Of a stretch of DNA of 20,622 nt, positions 5,886 through 13,198 are shown in pieces. Location of the stretch: the NCBI GenBank assembly GCA_003452935.1, contig DMMY01000020.1, positions 1-20,622 of the forward strand, given 5' to 3'. Both the position numbers and the translations under genes were made by a program. Source of the DNA: Elusimicrobiota bacterium (GTDB taxonomy: Bacteria; Elusimicrobiota; Elusimicrobia; UBA1565; UBA9628). Each line of letters begins with the position of its first letter. Position 1 is the stretch's first letter. The notes under the pieces were generated by a model, which saw nothing but the letters and a program-made list of their open reading frames with translations, did not search any database and had not been told where the DNA came from.

Positions 5886-6742
5886 GGCAGCTGTCCATCC
5901 TCAGTGGCAAGGGCGGCACCGGGAAAACCAGCGTGGCCGCGGCTTTTGCCGCACTGATTCCCAGTAAGGTGGTCGTGGACTGCGACGTGGATGCGGCGGA
6001 CATGCACCTCATCCTCGACCCCCGGATTGAGAGGCGGGAGGCCTTCGTCGGCGGCAAGGCGGCCGTGATCGATACGGGACGGTGCAACGGCTGCGGGAAA
6101 TGCAGAGAGCTTTGTCGTTTCGGAGCCGTCAGGGAGGACTTCTCGGTCGACCCAATCGCCTGCGAAGGCTGCGGTGTCTGCGTTTGGAACTGCCCCGAGA
6201 ATGCGGTCGCGCTCGTTGAGGACGGGTCCGGTGAGTGGTACGTATCGCAGACGCGCTGCGGCCCACTGGTCCACGCGCGGTTGGGGCCGACGCAGGAGAA
6301 CTCCGGCAAGCTCGTGACGATCGTGCGCAACGAGGCGAAGAAGATCGCCCAGGAGCGAGGGTTGGAGTACGTGCTTGTAGACGGTCCACCTGGGATAGCG
6401 TGTCCGGCCATGGCGTCTTTGACCGGAGCCGACGCGGCGCTCATCGTTATGGAGCCGAGTCTTTCCGGACTGCACGATTTTAGAAGGGTCGCGGAGTTGC
6501 TGGCGCAGTTCAAACAGCGGGGCTGGGCCTGCATTAATAAGTGGGACATCAACCCCGACCTGTCCGATCGGATGGAGAAAGAGGCGGGAACTATGGGCAT
6601 CCCCGTCATTGGGCGAATCCGTTACGACGCAGCCGTGATCAAGGCGCAGATAAAGCGCCTGGCGGTGGTTGAGAACGGGGCGAGCCCGGCTGAGAGCGAC
6701 ATGCGGGCGCTATGGGGGAGGGTCCAAAATGAAATCGGCTGA
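5882..6742 (+). CDS. MinD-superfamily ATPase with inserted 2[4Fe-4S] ferredoxin domain (copy B)
   Basis: This 286-residue paralogue of copy A has Walker A GKGGTGKT (9-16), Walker-B-like VDGPPGIACPA, and two 4Fe-4S motifs (C68-C78 and C94-C104). The GTG start lies in a GTGA overlap with copy A. The two differ enough in the linker and C-terminal half to suggest non-identical partners and a heterodimer, as MinD-type ATPases dimerise over ATP. The last 14 bases overlap the start of the DUF4213/DUF364 gene. As for copy A, the family is clear but the biochemical function is not known. Confidence 0.93.
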   Translation: MRQLSILSGKGGTGKTSVAAAFAALIPSKVVVDCDVDAADMHLILDPRIERREAFVGGKAAVIDTGRCNGCGKCRELCRFGAVREDFSVDPIACEGCGVCVWNCPENAVALVEDGSGEWYVSQTRCGPLVHARLGPTQENSGKLVTIVRNEAKKIAQERGLEYVLVDGPPGIACPAMASLTGADAALIVMEPSLSGLHDFRRVAELLAQFKQRGWACINKWDINPDLSDRMEKEAGTMGIPVIGRIRYDAAVIKAQIKRLAVVENGASPAESDMRALWGRVQNEIG

Positions 6743-7520
6743 AACGGTAAAGTTACCAGGCATATCCCAGCGGATTGAGACGCTCCTTCTTCCCGCTGCG
6801 AGGGAGGCTCGGGTCGACGATGTTCGCATCGGCCTAGGGTACACGGCTGTCCTCCTTGATGAAGGCCGCCTCGGCGTCGCCTACACCTTCCGCCATGAAG
6901 CCCAGGGAGGGTGTTGCGTGTTCGAAGGACTCCGCCCTATCTCTGGCAGGCCGGCGTCCGACCTCCTGGCGCTGATCGGCTCGTCTGACCGTATAGAGGC
7001 CGCGGTGGGGCTGGCCTGCGCCAATGCTCTGGCCAACCGATCCAGCGAGGGGGTCCAGGAGGGGGATGTCTTGGGCCATCTCGGTCTGCGGCGCGAGGAT
7101 TGCGTGGCCATGGTGGGGTGTTTTAGCCCCCTCGTAGGGCCTATTCAGGAACGGGTAAAGTCTCTGACCGTGTTCGATCTCGTGGATCGTCCGACCGTGG
7201 TGGTTCGACCCGCTGCAGAGGCCGCAGATGCGCTGCCGCGCTGCCAGATCGCCCTCATCACCGCCACCGCCATCATCAACCATACGATGGACGCCCTCCT
7301 GCATGCGGCCGCAAACTGTCGCGAGGTGGCCGTGCTGGGCCCGTCGACTCCGATGCTGCCTGGGGCGTTCGGTGCGACGAATGTTACGCTGCTTTCAGGC
7401 GTTGTCGCGAACCGACCGAAGGACATTCTGCAGGTCGTTTCTGAGGGCGGCGGCATGCGGCAATTCGGTCCTTGCGTTCGCAAGGTATCCTTGAGAATTC
7501 CCGGCTTCAACAAGAATTGA
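6729..7520 (+). CDS. DUF4213/DUF364 putative heavy-metal chelation protein
   Basis: This 263-residue protein has an N-terminal DUF4213 domain (about 10-95) and a C-terminal Rossmann-like DUF364 domain (about 110-255). The stretch VAVLGPSTPMLPGAF and the late GGGMRQFGP are typical of the latter. DUF364 proteins are described as putative heavy-metal chelation proteins and often occur near molybdenum or siderophore/metal genes; no reaction has been shown to my knowledge. I take ATG 6729, 13 bases inside the preceding gene, because it gives the family-like N-terminus. In this operon it could hold the heterometal or a precursor for cofactor assembly. Confidence 0.82.
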   Translation: MKSAETVKLPGISQRIETLLLPAAREARVDDVRIGLGYTAVLLDEGRLGVAYTFRHEAQGGCCVFEGLRPISGRPASDLLALIGSSDRIEAAVGLACANALANRSSEGVQEGDVLGHLGLRREDCVAMVGCFSPLVGPIQERVKSLTVFDLVDRPTVVVRPAAEAADALPRCQIALITATAIINHTMDALLHAAANCREVAVLGPSTPMLPGAFGATNVTLLSGVVANRPKDILQVVSEGGGMRQFGPCVRKVSLRIPGFNKN

Positions 7521-7534
7521 GGAGGTTTTTGGAA

Positions 7535-8449
7535 ATGACGACCGATAAGAATTGCGGAGTGTGCGACGATAAGGGTTGCGCGGCTCAGGGCAAGCGGCCT
7601 AACGAGCGCGATGAGGATTTTAATGACCGCCAGACACTGTCGGCCAGGATGTGCCGGATTCAGCATAAGGTAATGGTTCTGTCCGGGAAAGGCGGAGTGG
7701 GCAAGAGTACGGTCGCCGTGAACCTGTCCGCTGCTCTAGCTATGGCGGGTAAGCAGGTGGGCCTGCTCGACATCGACATCCACGGTCCGAGCGTGCCCAA
7801 GATGCTCCATGTCGAAGGCTCGCCGGTCTCCTCTGCCGGGGACACGCTGCATCCGGTCAAGGTCCAGGTCGGCAACGGAGCGATCCATGTGATGTCCATC
7901 GGGCTGCTTTTGAGCGCGAGGGACGATGCCGTCATCTGGCGCGGCCCGAGGAAGCACGCCGTCATCAAGCAATTTCTCAAGGACGTCGAGTGGGGCGAAC
8001 TAGACTATCTGGTGGTGGATTCCCCACCCGGCACCGGAGATGAGCCATTGGCCGTAGCCCAGCTCATAGACAAAGCCGACGGCGCGATCATCGTCACCAC
8101 GCCCCAGGAAGTATCCGTCCAGGACGTCCGCCGATGCGTGGTCTTTTGTCGGCAGGTCTCGCTCCCCGTGCTCGGCGTAGTGGAGAATATGAGCGGATTC
8201 GCCTGTCCCAAGTGCGGCGAGAAGGCGGACATCTTCGGTGTCGGCGGTGGGCGGGCCATGGCCGAAGAGATGGAAGTCTCCTTCCTGGGTGCCATACCGA
8301 TAGAGCCCGCCGTTGTTTTATCCGGAGACTCTGGAAAGCCCATAGTCCAGTCCCATCCCAGTTCCATTACGGCAGAGGCGTTTGGCCGCATCGTGCGAAC
8401 GCTGCTTGAGTCGGAAGCCGCAGTCGAGGCGAAGACCGGTATGTCCTGA
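7535..8449 (+). CDS. mrp: Mrp/ApbC-family Fe-S cluster carrier ATPase
   Basis: This 304-residue protein has Walker A GKGGVGKST (51-59), a Walker-B-like VVDSPPGTGDEPL (160-172) and the diagnostic CPKC (C224, C227) that binds a bridging [4Fe-4S] cluster between two subunits. The N-terminus adds CGVCDDKGC (C7, C10, C15) and C40, an extra Cys cluster also seen in Nbp35-like members. The family transfers Fe-S clusters to apoproteins in the cytoplasm. The ATG has GGAGG twelve bases upstream and lies 14 bases after the preceding stop. It adds a third P-loop Fe-S ATPase to the operon, likely the delivery factor for clusters built on the IscU encoded downstream. Confidence 0.94.
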   Translation: MTTDKNCGVCDDKGCAAQGKRPNERDEDFNDRQTLSARMCRIQHKVMVLSGKGGVGKSTVAVNLSAALAMAGKQVGLLDIDIHGPSVPKMLHVEGSPVSSAGDTLHPVKVQVGNGAIHVMSIGLLLSARDDAVIWRGPRKHAVIKQFLKDVEWGELDYLVVDSPPGTGDEPLAVAQLIDKADGAIIVTTPQEVSVQDVRRCVVFCRQVSLPVLGVVENMSGFACPKCGEKADIFGVGGGRAMAEEMEVSFLGAIPIEPAVVLSGDSGKPIVQSHPSSITAEAFGRIVRTLLESEAAVEAKTGMS

Positions 8450-8456
8450 ACAGCGA

Positions 8457-9674
8457 ATGTCCATCGAACACCGCCTGGCCAGCAGGATCTCCAGCCGGCG
8501 ACCCCTGGTCGTCGCGGCATTCTTCTGTTTGGCGGGGGTCGCTGTGTCTGCGGGTCTCACACGCATTCATGTGTTCGCGCATACCGATCCCGCCTACCAC
8601 TCTATCTGCGCGGTCAGCGAGGGGGTCAACTGCGAGACCGTAGCCCTCTCGCCCTACTCCGTGTTTGCCGGACTTCCTATCTCGGTCTGGGGAATCATCG
8701 GATACCTGGCCATGGGGGGGCTCGCGGTGTCCTCATTCAGTCGGTTGCGTCCGCACGCAACGTGGCCTGGGGGGGTGCTCCTGCTGCTGTTTGCCTTCTC
8801 GGTCTGTGTCTCTGCTGTGTTGGCTTACATCGCGGAATTTCGGATAGGCTCGTTGTGTCCGTTGTGCATGGCATTGTACGCGATCAATTGCCTGCTTTTG
8901 GTGATTGGGATCGTTTGGCTCCAGCGTTCGGGCATGAGCATCGGCGCGGTTCTTGCCGAAGACCTGGCTGTGTTGACCGCGCGGCCGCGACTGACTGTGG
9001 CTGTCCTCGTCCTGGGGTTCGTTGCCCTGGGTGCGCTGCAGCTTTTTGTGAAACCCTACTGGAAGAAACCGGGCTGGACCGATCTGCCGGCACTTGCCGC
9101 TGGAATTGACTCGACCGGCAGGCACTGGCTCGGCGCTAAGACGCCAGGCGTAGAGATCGTGGAGTTCTCCGACTATGAGTGTCCGCACTGCCGCGGTGCT
9201 CATAAGGACATTCGCCTTCTGGTTGCTCAGCAATCGGAGAAGATTCGGCTCGTGCATCGGCATTACCCCCTCGACAGAGCGTGCAACCCGCGTTTGGCCC
9301 GGCCATTCCATGAGCATGCCTGCCGATTAGCGGAGGCTGCGGAGTGCGCCGGGCAGCAGGGACGTTTTTGGGAGATGAACGACGCGATTTATTCCATCCA
9401 GGAAACGATCAAGGCAGACCAGGTCGATCCCATGGAGCTTGCGGTGAGGCTCGGCTTGGATCGTCCGGCTTTTCGAAAATGCTTGGAAGGACACGCCGCT
9501 GCGGGGGCTGTGGCCAGAGACGTCCGGGATGCCGTCAGTCTTGGGCTGAGCGGCACGCCGACCTTCGTGGTGGGTGGCAAGCTTTTCTTGGGCAGGATAC
9601 CGAAGGCGGAGCAGGATAAGATGATGGGAGGCGGCGCACATTCGCAGGAACCTCAGGGGAGCGCACTGCGATGA
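8457..9674 (+). CDS. VKOR-DsbA fusion: disulfide-forming membrane protein
   Basis: This 405-residue fusion has an N-terminal vitamin K epoxide reductase domain with about five membrane segments. The loop cysteines are C51 and C59 and the active-site pair is CPLC (134-137). A further membrane anchor near 180-198 leads to a periplasmic DsbA-like thioredoxin domain with CPHC (242-245) and the cis-Pro segment SGTPTFVVGG. Such proteins oxidise substrate thiols outside the cytoplasm and pass electrons to quinone. ATG 8457 is 7 bases after the Mrp stop, and the gene's stop overlaps the next ATG (ATGA). A disulfide generator embedded between cytoplasmic Fe-S genes is unusual; it may mature an exported or membrane partner, or serve thiol/persulfide redox balance. 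Confidence 0.92.
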   Translation: MSIEHRLASRISSRRPLVVAAFFCLAGVAVSAGLTRIHVFAHTDPAYHSICAVSEGVNCETVALSPYSVFAGLPISVWGIIGYLAMGGLAVSSFSRLRPHATWPGGVLLLLFAFSVCVSAVLAYIAEFRIGSLCPLCMALYAINCLLLVIGIVWLQRSGMSIGAVLAEDLAVLTARPRLTVAVLVLGFVALGALQLFVKPYWKKPGWTDLPALAAGIDSTGRHWLGAKTPGVEIVEFSDYECPHCRGAHKDIRLLVAQQSEKIRLVHRHYPLDRACNPRLARPFHEHACRLAEAAECAGQQGRFWEMNDAIYSIQETIKADQVDPMELAVRLGLDRPAFRKCLEGHAAAGAVARDVRDAVSLGLSGTPTFVVGGKLFLGRIPKAEQDKMMGGGAHSQEPQGSALR

Positions 9675-10129
9675 CGCGGCCCCCTGCTGATGGCGGGAAG
9701 TCGGGACGTCCGGTCTATTCCGGTCCGGTTATCTACTACAACCAAACCGTGATCGAACATTTCACCCGGCCGCGCCACGTGGGAGAATTAACGCCGGAAG
9801 AGACGGACGGGTTCGGCTTGGTGGGAGATCCTTCCTGCGGGGACCAGATGAAGCTCTGGATCTGCGTGAGATCGGGCAGGATCGCTAAGATCGCGTTCAG
9901 GTCGTTCGGCTGCCCTGGAGCCATCGCCACGAGTAGCATGCTGACGGTTCTTGCCCAAGGCAAGAGCCTCGAGGCGGCCAAAGGCATCACCGACGACGAT
10001 GTCGTGGAGGCTCTGGGTGGCATTCCCGAGCGCAAGAAGCACTGCTCCATTCTGGGAGTGCGAGCTCTTAAGGCCGCGATCGCGGATTGGGAAAGCAGGC
10101 GTGCGGGCGCTAAGGAGGATCAGGGTTGA
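9671..10129 (+). CDS. iscU: IscU/NifU-type Fe-S cluster scaffold
   Basis: This 152-residue protein has the three ligand cysteines of IscU: C56 in DPSCGDQM (with D58), C81 in SFGCPGAIATSSM and C125 in KKHCSILGV. It assembles [2Fe-2S] or [4Fe-4S] clusters from sulfur given by the desulfurase encoded next. It has about 20 extra N-terminal residues before the usual YNQTVIEHF start. The LPPVK site that binds the HscA chaperone is replaced by IPERK, and no hscAB genes are seen, so cluster release probably uses another factor such as Mrp. The ATG overlaps the VKOR-DsbA stop, and the stop overlaps the TTG start of the desulfurase. Confidence 0.94.
   Translation: MTRPPADGGKSGRPVYSGPVIYYNQTVIEHFTRPRHVGELTPEETDGFGLVGDPSCGDQMKLWICVRSGRIAKIAFRSFGCPGAIATSSMLTVLAQGKSLEAAKGITDDDVVEALGGIPERKKHCSILGVRALKAAIADWESRRAGAKEDQG
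10112..10128 (+). promoter_or_regulatory. Ribosome site that fixes the TTG start of the desulfurase
   Basis: AAGGAGGA (10112-10119) lies six bases before TTG at 10126. The TTG overlaps the scaffold stop in the form TTGA. The resulting N-terminus (IYFDHNATTP) is that of NifS/IscS proteins, so TTG is the real start. Confidence 0.8.
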
Positions 10130-11271
10130 TATATTTTGACCATAACGCTACCACGCCTTTAGCCCCTGAGGTTTTGGAAGCCATGGCTCCCTATTTGAGC
10201 GGCTGCTGGGGCAATCCGTCGAGTCCATATCGTTTCGGTAACGAGGCCAGGACGGCCGTGGAAGGCGCGCGTGGCCGTATTGCTGGCTGCCTCGGCTGCA
10301 AGCCGTCCGAGGTCGTTTTTACCGCCAGCGGCACCGAATCGGACAATCTGGCCGTGCGCGGAGTCGCCTGCGCGAGCAGGCTTCGGGGCAATCACATCGT
10401 GACAACCACGATAGAGCATCATGCTGTGCTCAATACCTGCAAGGCATTGGAGACTGACGGTTATCGGGTCACCTATCTGCCGGTTAATCCAGCCGGGGTC
10501 GTTGAGATCGAAGCTCTGGCCGGAAGTCTGACCCCTGAAACGGTGCTGGTCACTGTCATGCATGCAAACAACGAGACGGGCGTAATCCAGCCGGTCGAGG
10601 AAATCGCCCGGATCGTCAGGGAGCGCGGCATCGTATTCCATGTGGACGCGGTACAGACCGCAGGAAAACTCCCGTGTCGGCTCGCCGAGCTCGGGGCCGA
10701 TCTTGTCTCTTTCTCCGGCCACAAGCTTTATGGCCCCAAAGGGACGTCCGCTCTATATGTCCGAGAGGGCACGGCACTTTGCCCCATCATTACCGGTGGA
10801 GCGCATGAGATGGGACTACGGGCCGGAACGGAGAACGTGGCCGGCATCGTCGGCTTGTCCGTGGCGCTGGATTTCGCGCTGGCTTCATCGCAAGACGGGT
10901 GCCGCCGATTGCAGGGCCTGCGGGATCGTTGTGAGAGTATGATCCGGGAGAGGATTCCCAGAGTAAGGTTCAACGGGGCATCTGTTGCGCGGGTGCCGAA
11001 CACATCAAGCCTCAGTTTTGATGCCGTGGATGGCGAATCAATCGTCCTGGCTCTCGATCTTGCGGGAATCTGTGTTTCTACAGGTTCGGCATGCTCAACG
11101 GGCGAGCCGGAGCCGTCGCATGTGCTTTTGGCCATGGGCCTTACCGCCCGAGAGGCGCAAGGCACGATACGGATATCGCTCGGCAGGGACACTCGAGATG
11201 AGGATATTGATGCGGTGGTAAAAAACCTAGTTGACATCATCGATAGGCTGCGTTCCATATCGAGCGCCTAG
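10126..11271 (+). CDS. iscS: NifS/IscS cysteine desulfurase
   Basis: This 381-residue PLP enzyme converts cysteine to alanine and passes sulfane sulfur to the scaffold. Visible signatures are YFDHNATTP at the start, the PLP lysine K200 in SFSGHKLYGPKG, IEHHAVL with H98, and RAGTEN (232-237). The catalytic C323 is in VSTGSACSTG, on the long loop of group I desulfurases. Length and residues are typical, so it should be active. Its TTG start is coupled to iscU (TTGA). IscS and NifS cannot be separated by sequence alone here. With a NifX pair and NifH-like protein in the same operon, the pair may be dedicated to one pathway rather than housekeeping. Confidence 0.95.
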   Translation: MIYFDHNATTPLAPEVLEAMAPYLSGCWGNPSSPYRFGNEARTAVEGARGRIAGCLGCKPSEVVFTASGTESDNLAVRGVACASRLRGNHIVTTTIEHHAVLNTCKALETDGYRVTYLPVNPAGVVEIEALAGSLTPETVLVTVMHANNETGVIQPVEEIARIVRERGIVFHVDAVQTAGKLPCRLAELGADLVSFSGHKLYGPKGTSALYVREGTALCPIITGGAHEMGLRAGTENVAGIVGLSVALDFALASSQDGCRRLQGLRDRCESMIRERIPRVRFNGASVARVPNTSSLSFDAVDGESIVLALDLAGICVSTGSACSTGEPEPSHVLLAMGLTAREAQGTIRISLGRDTRDEDIDAVVKNLVDIIDRLRSISSA

Positions 11272-11310
11272 GTTTATGACGATATCGTGTTGGATGGTGC
11301 GGAGGTTTCG

Positions 11311-11862
11311 ATGAAGGACGATTCTGCATTGGATGAAGTCGTGCGTTTTCATGGCCATTTGTGCCCCGGCTTGGCCATCGGCTTTCGTGCAGCTAAGCTC
11401 GCGCTGGAGCGACTGGGGGCGCAGCGGTCCAAAGACGAAGAATTGATCGCGGTAGTAGAGAATGATTCGTGTTCCGTGGACGCGGTCCAGTACCTCACCG
11501 GCTGCACGTTCGGGAAGGGCAATTTCTTCTTCAAGGACCACGGCAAGCAGGTCTTCACGTTCGCTCTTCGGTCGTCTGGACGCGCTGTGCGCATCGCGCT
11601 CAAGAGGCGGGATCTGCGCCAAGGGGAACCATCGGTTGATGACCGGGAGGCGAGGACGAGATGGCTTCTCGACGCTCCTGTGGGGCAGCTCTTCGATATC
11701 CGTGAGACTGAGATGCCCATGCCTGCCGAAGCTGTCATCCGGAAAAGCGTGGTATGTGACCGCTGCGGCGAAGAGGCCATGCCGTGCCGGACCAAGAAGG
11801 ACGGTTCGCGGACGCTGTGTATCCCATGCGCGCGGGAGGCAGGACTGGCATCACTGGAATGA
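11311..11862 (+). CDS. FmdE-family protein with C-terminal zinc ribbon
   Basis: This 183-residue protein carries the FmdE signature FHGHLCPGLAIGFRAA (13-28) and the conserved ENDSCSVDAVQYLTGCTFGKGN region (C54, C65). A C-terminal four-Cys zinc ribbon follows (VVCDRCGEEAMPC, later LCIPC). FmdE proteins were named from genes beside the molybdenum formylmethanofuran dehydrogenase, but members occur widely and their activity is unclear; a metal or cofactor-binding role is favoured. ATG 11311 has GGAGG five bases upstream (11301-11305). The gene lies 39 bases after the desulfurase. No formylmethanofuran dehydrogenase is present here, so it more likely serves cofactor handling in this operon. Confidence 0.88.
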   Translation: MKDDSALDEVVRFHGHLCPGLAIGFRAAKLALERLGAQRSKDEELIAVVENDSCSVDAVQYLTGCTFGKGNFFFKDHGKQVFTFALRSSGRAVRIALKRRDLRQGEPSVDDREARTRWLLDAPVGQLFDIRETEMPMPAEAVIRKSVVCDRCGEEAMPCRTKKDGSRTLCIPCAREAGLASLE

Positions 11863-11922
11863 TGTCGGGCGATTGTAATGGGGATATGGCGTGATAATTC
11901 ATTCGTAATCGAGGAGGTGTTT

Positions 11923-12285
11923 ATGCCCGGAAGAGATGGTACGGGACCGCGTCGGGGTGGCGGCCTGGGTGGTGGGAAGAGAGGCCGCGGCGGCGGGTGC
12001 GGACGCCGTGCTGGGCAGGGGAGGAGCAGCGGGATTGGGTGCGGCGGGTCCCAAGGAGTTTCTGCCGAATTACTGAAGCAAGCGCACAATCGAAATGCGG
12101 CTTGCGTTGATCTTGAGAAATGCACCGGATGCGGGGTGTGTGAGGAGGTCTGCCCGGCGAAGGCGATCGTAGTCGGCGACACCGCAAGGGTGGATCTTGT
12201 GCTATGCACAGGATGCGGCACGTGTATCCCCGAGTGCCCGAATGCGGCTTTGACATTGAAGCGTGTGGCGGCCGAGAAAGAATAA
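11923..12285 (+). CDS. DUF5320-type Gly-rich tag fused to a 2[4Fe-4S] ferredoxin
   Basis: This 120-residue protein begins MPGRDGTGPRRGGG, the same tag as the free protein at 4036. A Gly/Arg/Cys-rich stretch follows to about residue 45, and then a ferredoxin domain with CTGCGVCEEVCP (about 67-78) and CTGCGTCIPECP (about 95-106). The GAGGAGG site and the ATG at 11923 fix the start. It probably carries low-potential electrons, placed just upstream of the NifH-like gene that would need them. The shared tag suggests docking to a common partner, possibly the NifX-like or MinD-ferredoxin proteins. The ferredoxin call is firm; the tag's role is unknown. Confidence 0.88.
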   Translation: MPGRDGTGPRRGGGLGGGKRGRGGGCGRRAGQGRSSGIGCGGSQGVSAELLKQAHNRNAACVDLEKCTGCGVCEEVCPAKAIVVGDTARVDLVLCTGCGTCIPECPNAALTLKRVAAEKE

Positions 12286-12316
12286 AGCGGATGAAGAGCG
12301 TGAGGCGGGTTCTGAT

Positions 12317-12349
12317 CCCCATACTATCGATGGGGCAGGGCCTTGCCTG
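12317..12349 (+). repeat. Two small hairpins ahead of the NifH-like gene
   Basis: CCCCAT (12317-12322) pairs with ATGGGG (12330-12335), followed directly by CAGG (12336-12339) pairing with CCTG (12346-12349). They lie in the 81-base gap before the NifH-like gene, one of the larger gaps in the operon. No T-run follows; they may tune expression or mRNA stability. Confidence 0.35.
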
Positions 12350-12366
12350 GACGACTTAGGAGCACT

Positions 12367-13188
12367 ATGGAAAATATAGTCGTTTTTGGGAAAGGGGGGA
12401 TAGGGAAATCCACGATTGCCGCCAATTTGAGCGCGGTCTACGCCCGCAAAGGCTCCAAGGTCCTCCATGTGGGGTGCGATCCCAAGCACGATTCCACGGT
12501 GAGTTTAGTTTCGGGTGCTCTCATCGAAACCTTTATGGAAAAGCACGCCAAGATTTTCGGGGTCCGTGACCGTGGAGATCTCAAGGCGGAAGACATCCTG
12601 ACCAGGGGACGGCTCGGTATAGATTGCATCGAGGCCGGAGGCCCGGAGCCGGGGGTGGGTTGCGCCGGCCGGGGGATATCCCTGATGCTGGAGTCTTTCG
12701 AGGAACTGGGCATCATGAAGGGAGGCCGCTACGACATCGGGATGTTCGATGTCCTTGGAGACGTCGTCTGCGGCGGGTTCGCCGCGCCCCTGCGCAAAGG
12801 CTTCGCCGAGAAGATCGTGATCGTTGTGTCTGAAGAGTTGATGGCCCTCTACGCGGCGAACAACATCGCCAAGTCCGTGCGTACATACGCCTCGAACGGC
12901 GTCTACCTTACGGGCCTGGTGGCGAACCTCAAGGACGGCGATGCTGACCGAGGCCGGATCAACCGATTCGCCCGCATCATCGGGACACGGGTCCTGGAGT
13001 TCGTGCCGCGAGACTCGGCAGTGCGCAAGGTGGAAATGGCCCGGAAAGAGACAACGGTCGAACGCTTTCCCCAAGCCCCTTTCTCCAAGAGCATCCGCTC
13101 TTTAGCCGACAAGATCGCTAAAATCCGCAAGGAGAGCTGCCCTGTGCCGAAGCCTATGGACGATAAGCGGTTTTACGGGGAATGGTGA
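12367..13188 (+). CDS. NifH-like ATP-dependent Fe-S reductase
   Basis: This 273-residue protein is close in length to NifH, BchL and CfbC. It has P-loop GKGGIGKST (8-16, K9 and K14), VGCDPKHDST (35-44), and both ligands of the dimer-bridging [4Fe-4S] cluster: C99 in GVGCAGRG and C135 in DVLGDVVCGGFAAP. LMALYAANNI is also conserved. It should therefore form the ATP-driven one-electron donor of this family. No NifD/K, NifE/N, BchN/B or CfbD-like partner is in the window, so the electron acceptor is unknown. Neighbours are two ferredoxins and a DUF4405 membrane protein. AGGAG lies four bases before the ATG. Assignment to nitrogenase proper is unlikely; an uncharacterised NifH-like group is the best description. 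Confidence 0.9.
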   Translation: MENIVVFGKGGIGKSTIAANLSAVYARKGSKVLHVGCDPKHDSTVSLVSGALIETFMEKHAKIFGVRDRGDLKAEDILTRGRLGIDCIEAGGPEPGVGCAGRGISLMLESFEELGIMKGGRYDIGMFDVLGDVVCGGFAAPLRKGFAEKIVIVVSEELMALYAANNIAKSVRTYASNGVYLTGLVANLKDGDADRGRINRFARIIGTRVLEFVPRDSAVRKVEMARKETTVERFPQAPFSKSIRSLADKIAKIRKESCPVPKPMDDKRFYGEW

Positions 13189-13198
13189 GGAGGTCTAT

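Noticed and set aside
5680..6609. Long minus-strand open frame opposite the second MinD-ferredoxin gene
   Set aside because: Shadow of a clear MinD-ferredoxin gene with intact P-loop and cluster motifs.
11311..11862. Evidence of methanogenesis from the FmdE-family protein
   Set aside because: FmdE homologues are common in non-methanogens and no formylmethanofuran dehydrogenase subunit is present.
11349..12221. Long minus-strand open frame opposite the FmdE-like and ferredoxin genes
   Set aside because: It spans two well-supported plus-strand genes, is rich in Pro/Ser/Arg as expected for an antisense frame, and has no domain.
12367..13188. True nitrogenase iron protein (NifH of N2 fixation)
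   Set aside because: No NifD, NifK, NifE, NifN or NifB is nearby. The neighbourhood points to another NifH-like role, so I did not assign nifH.
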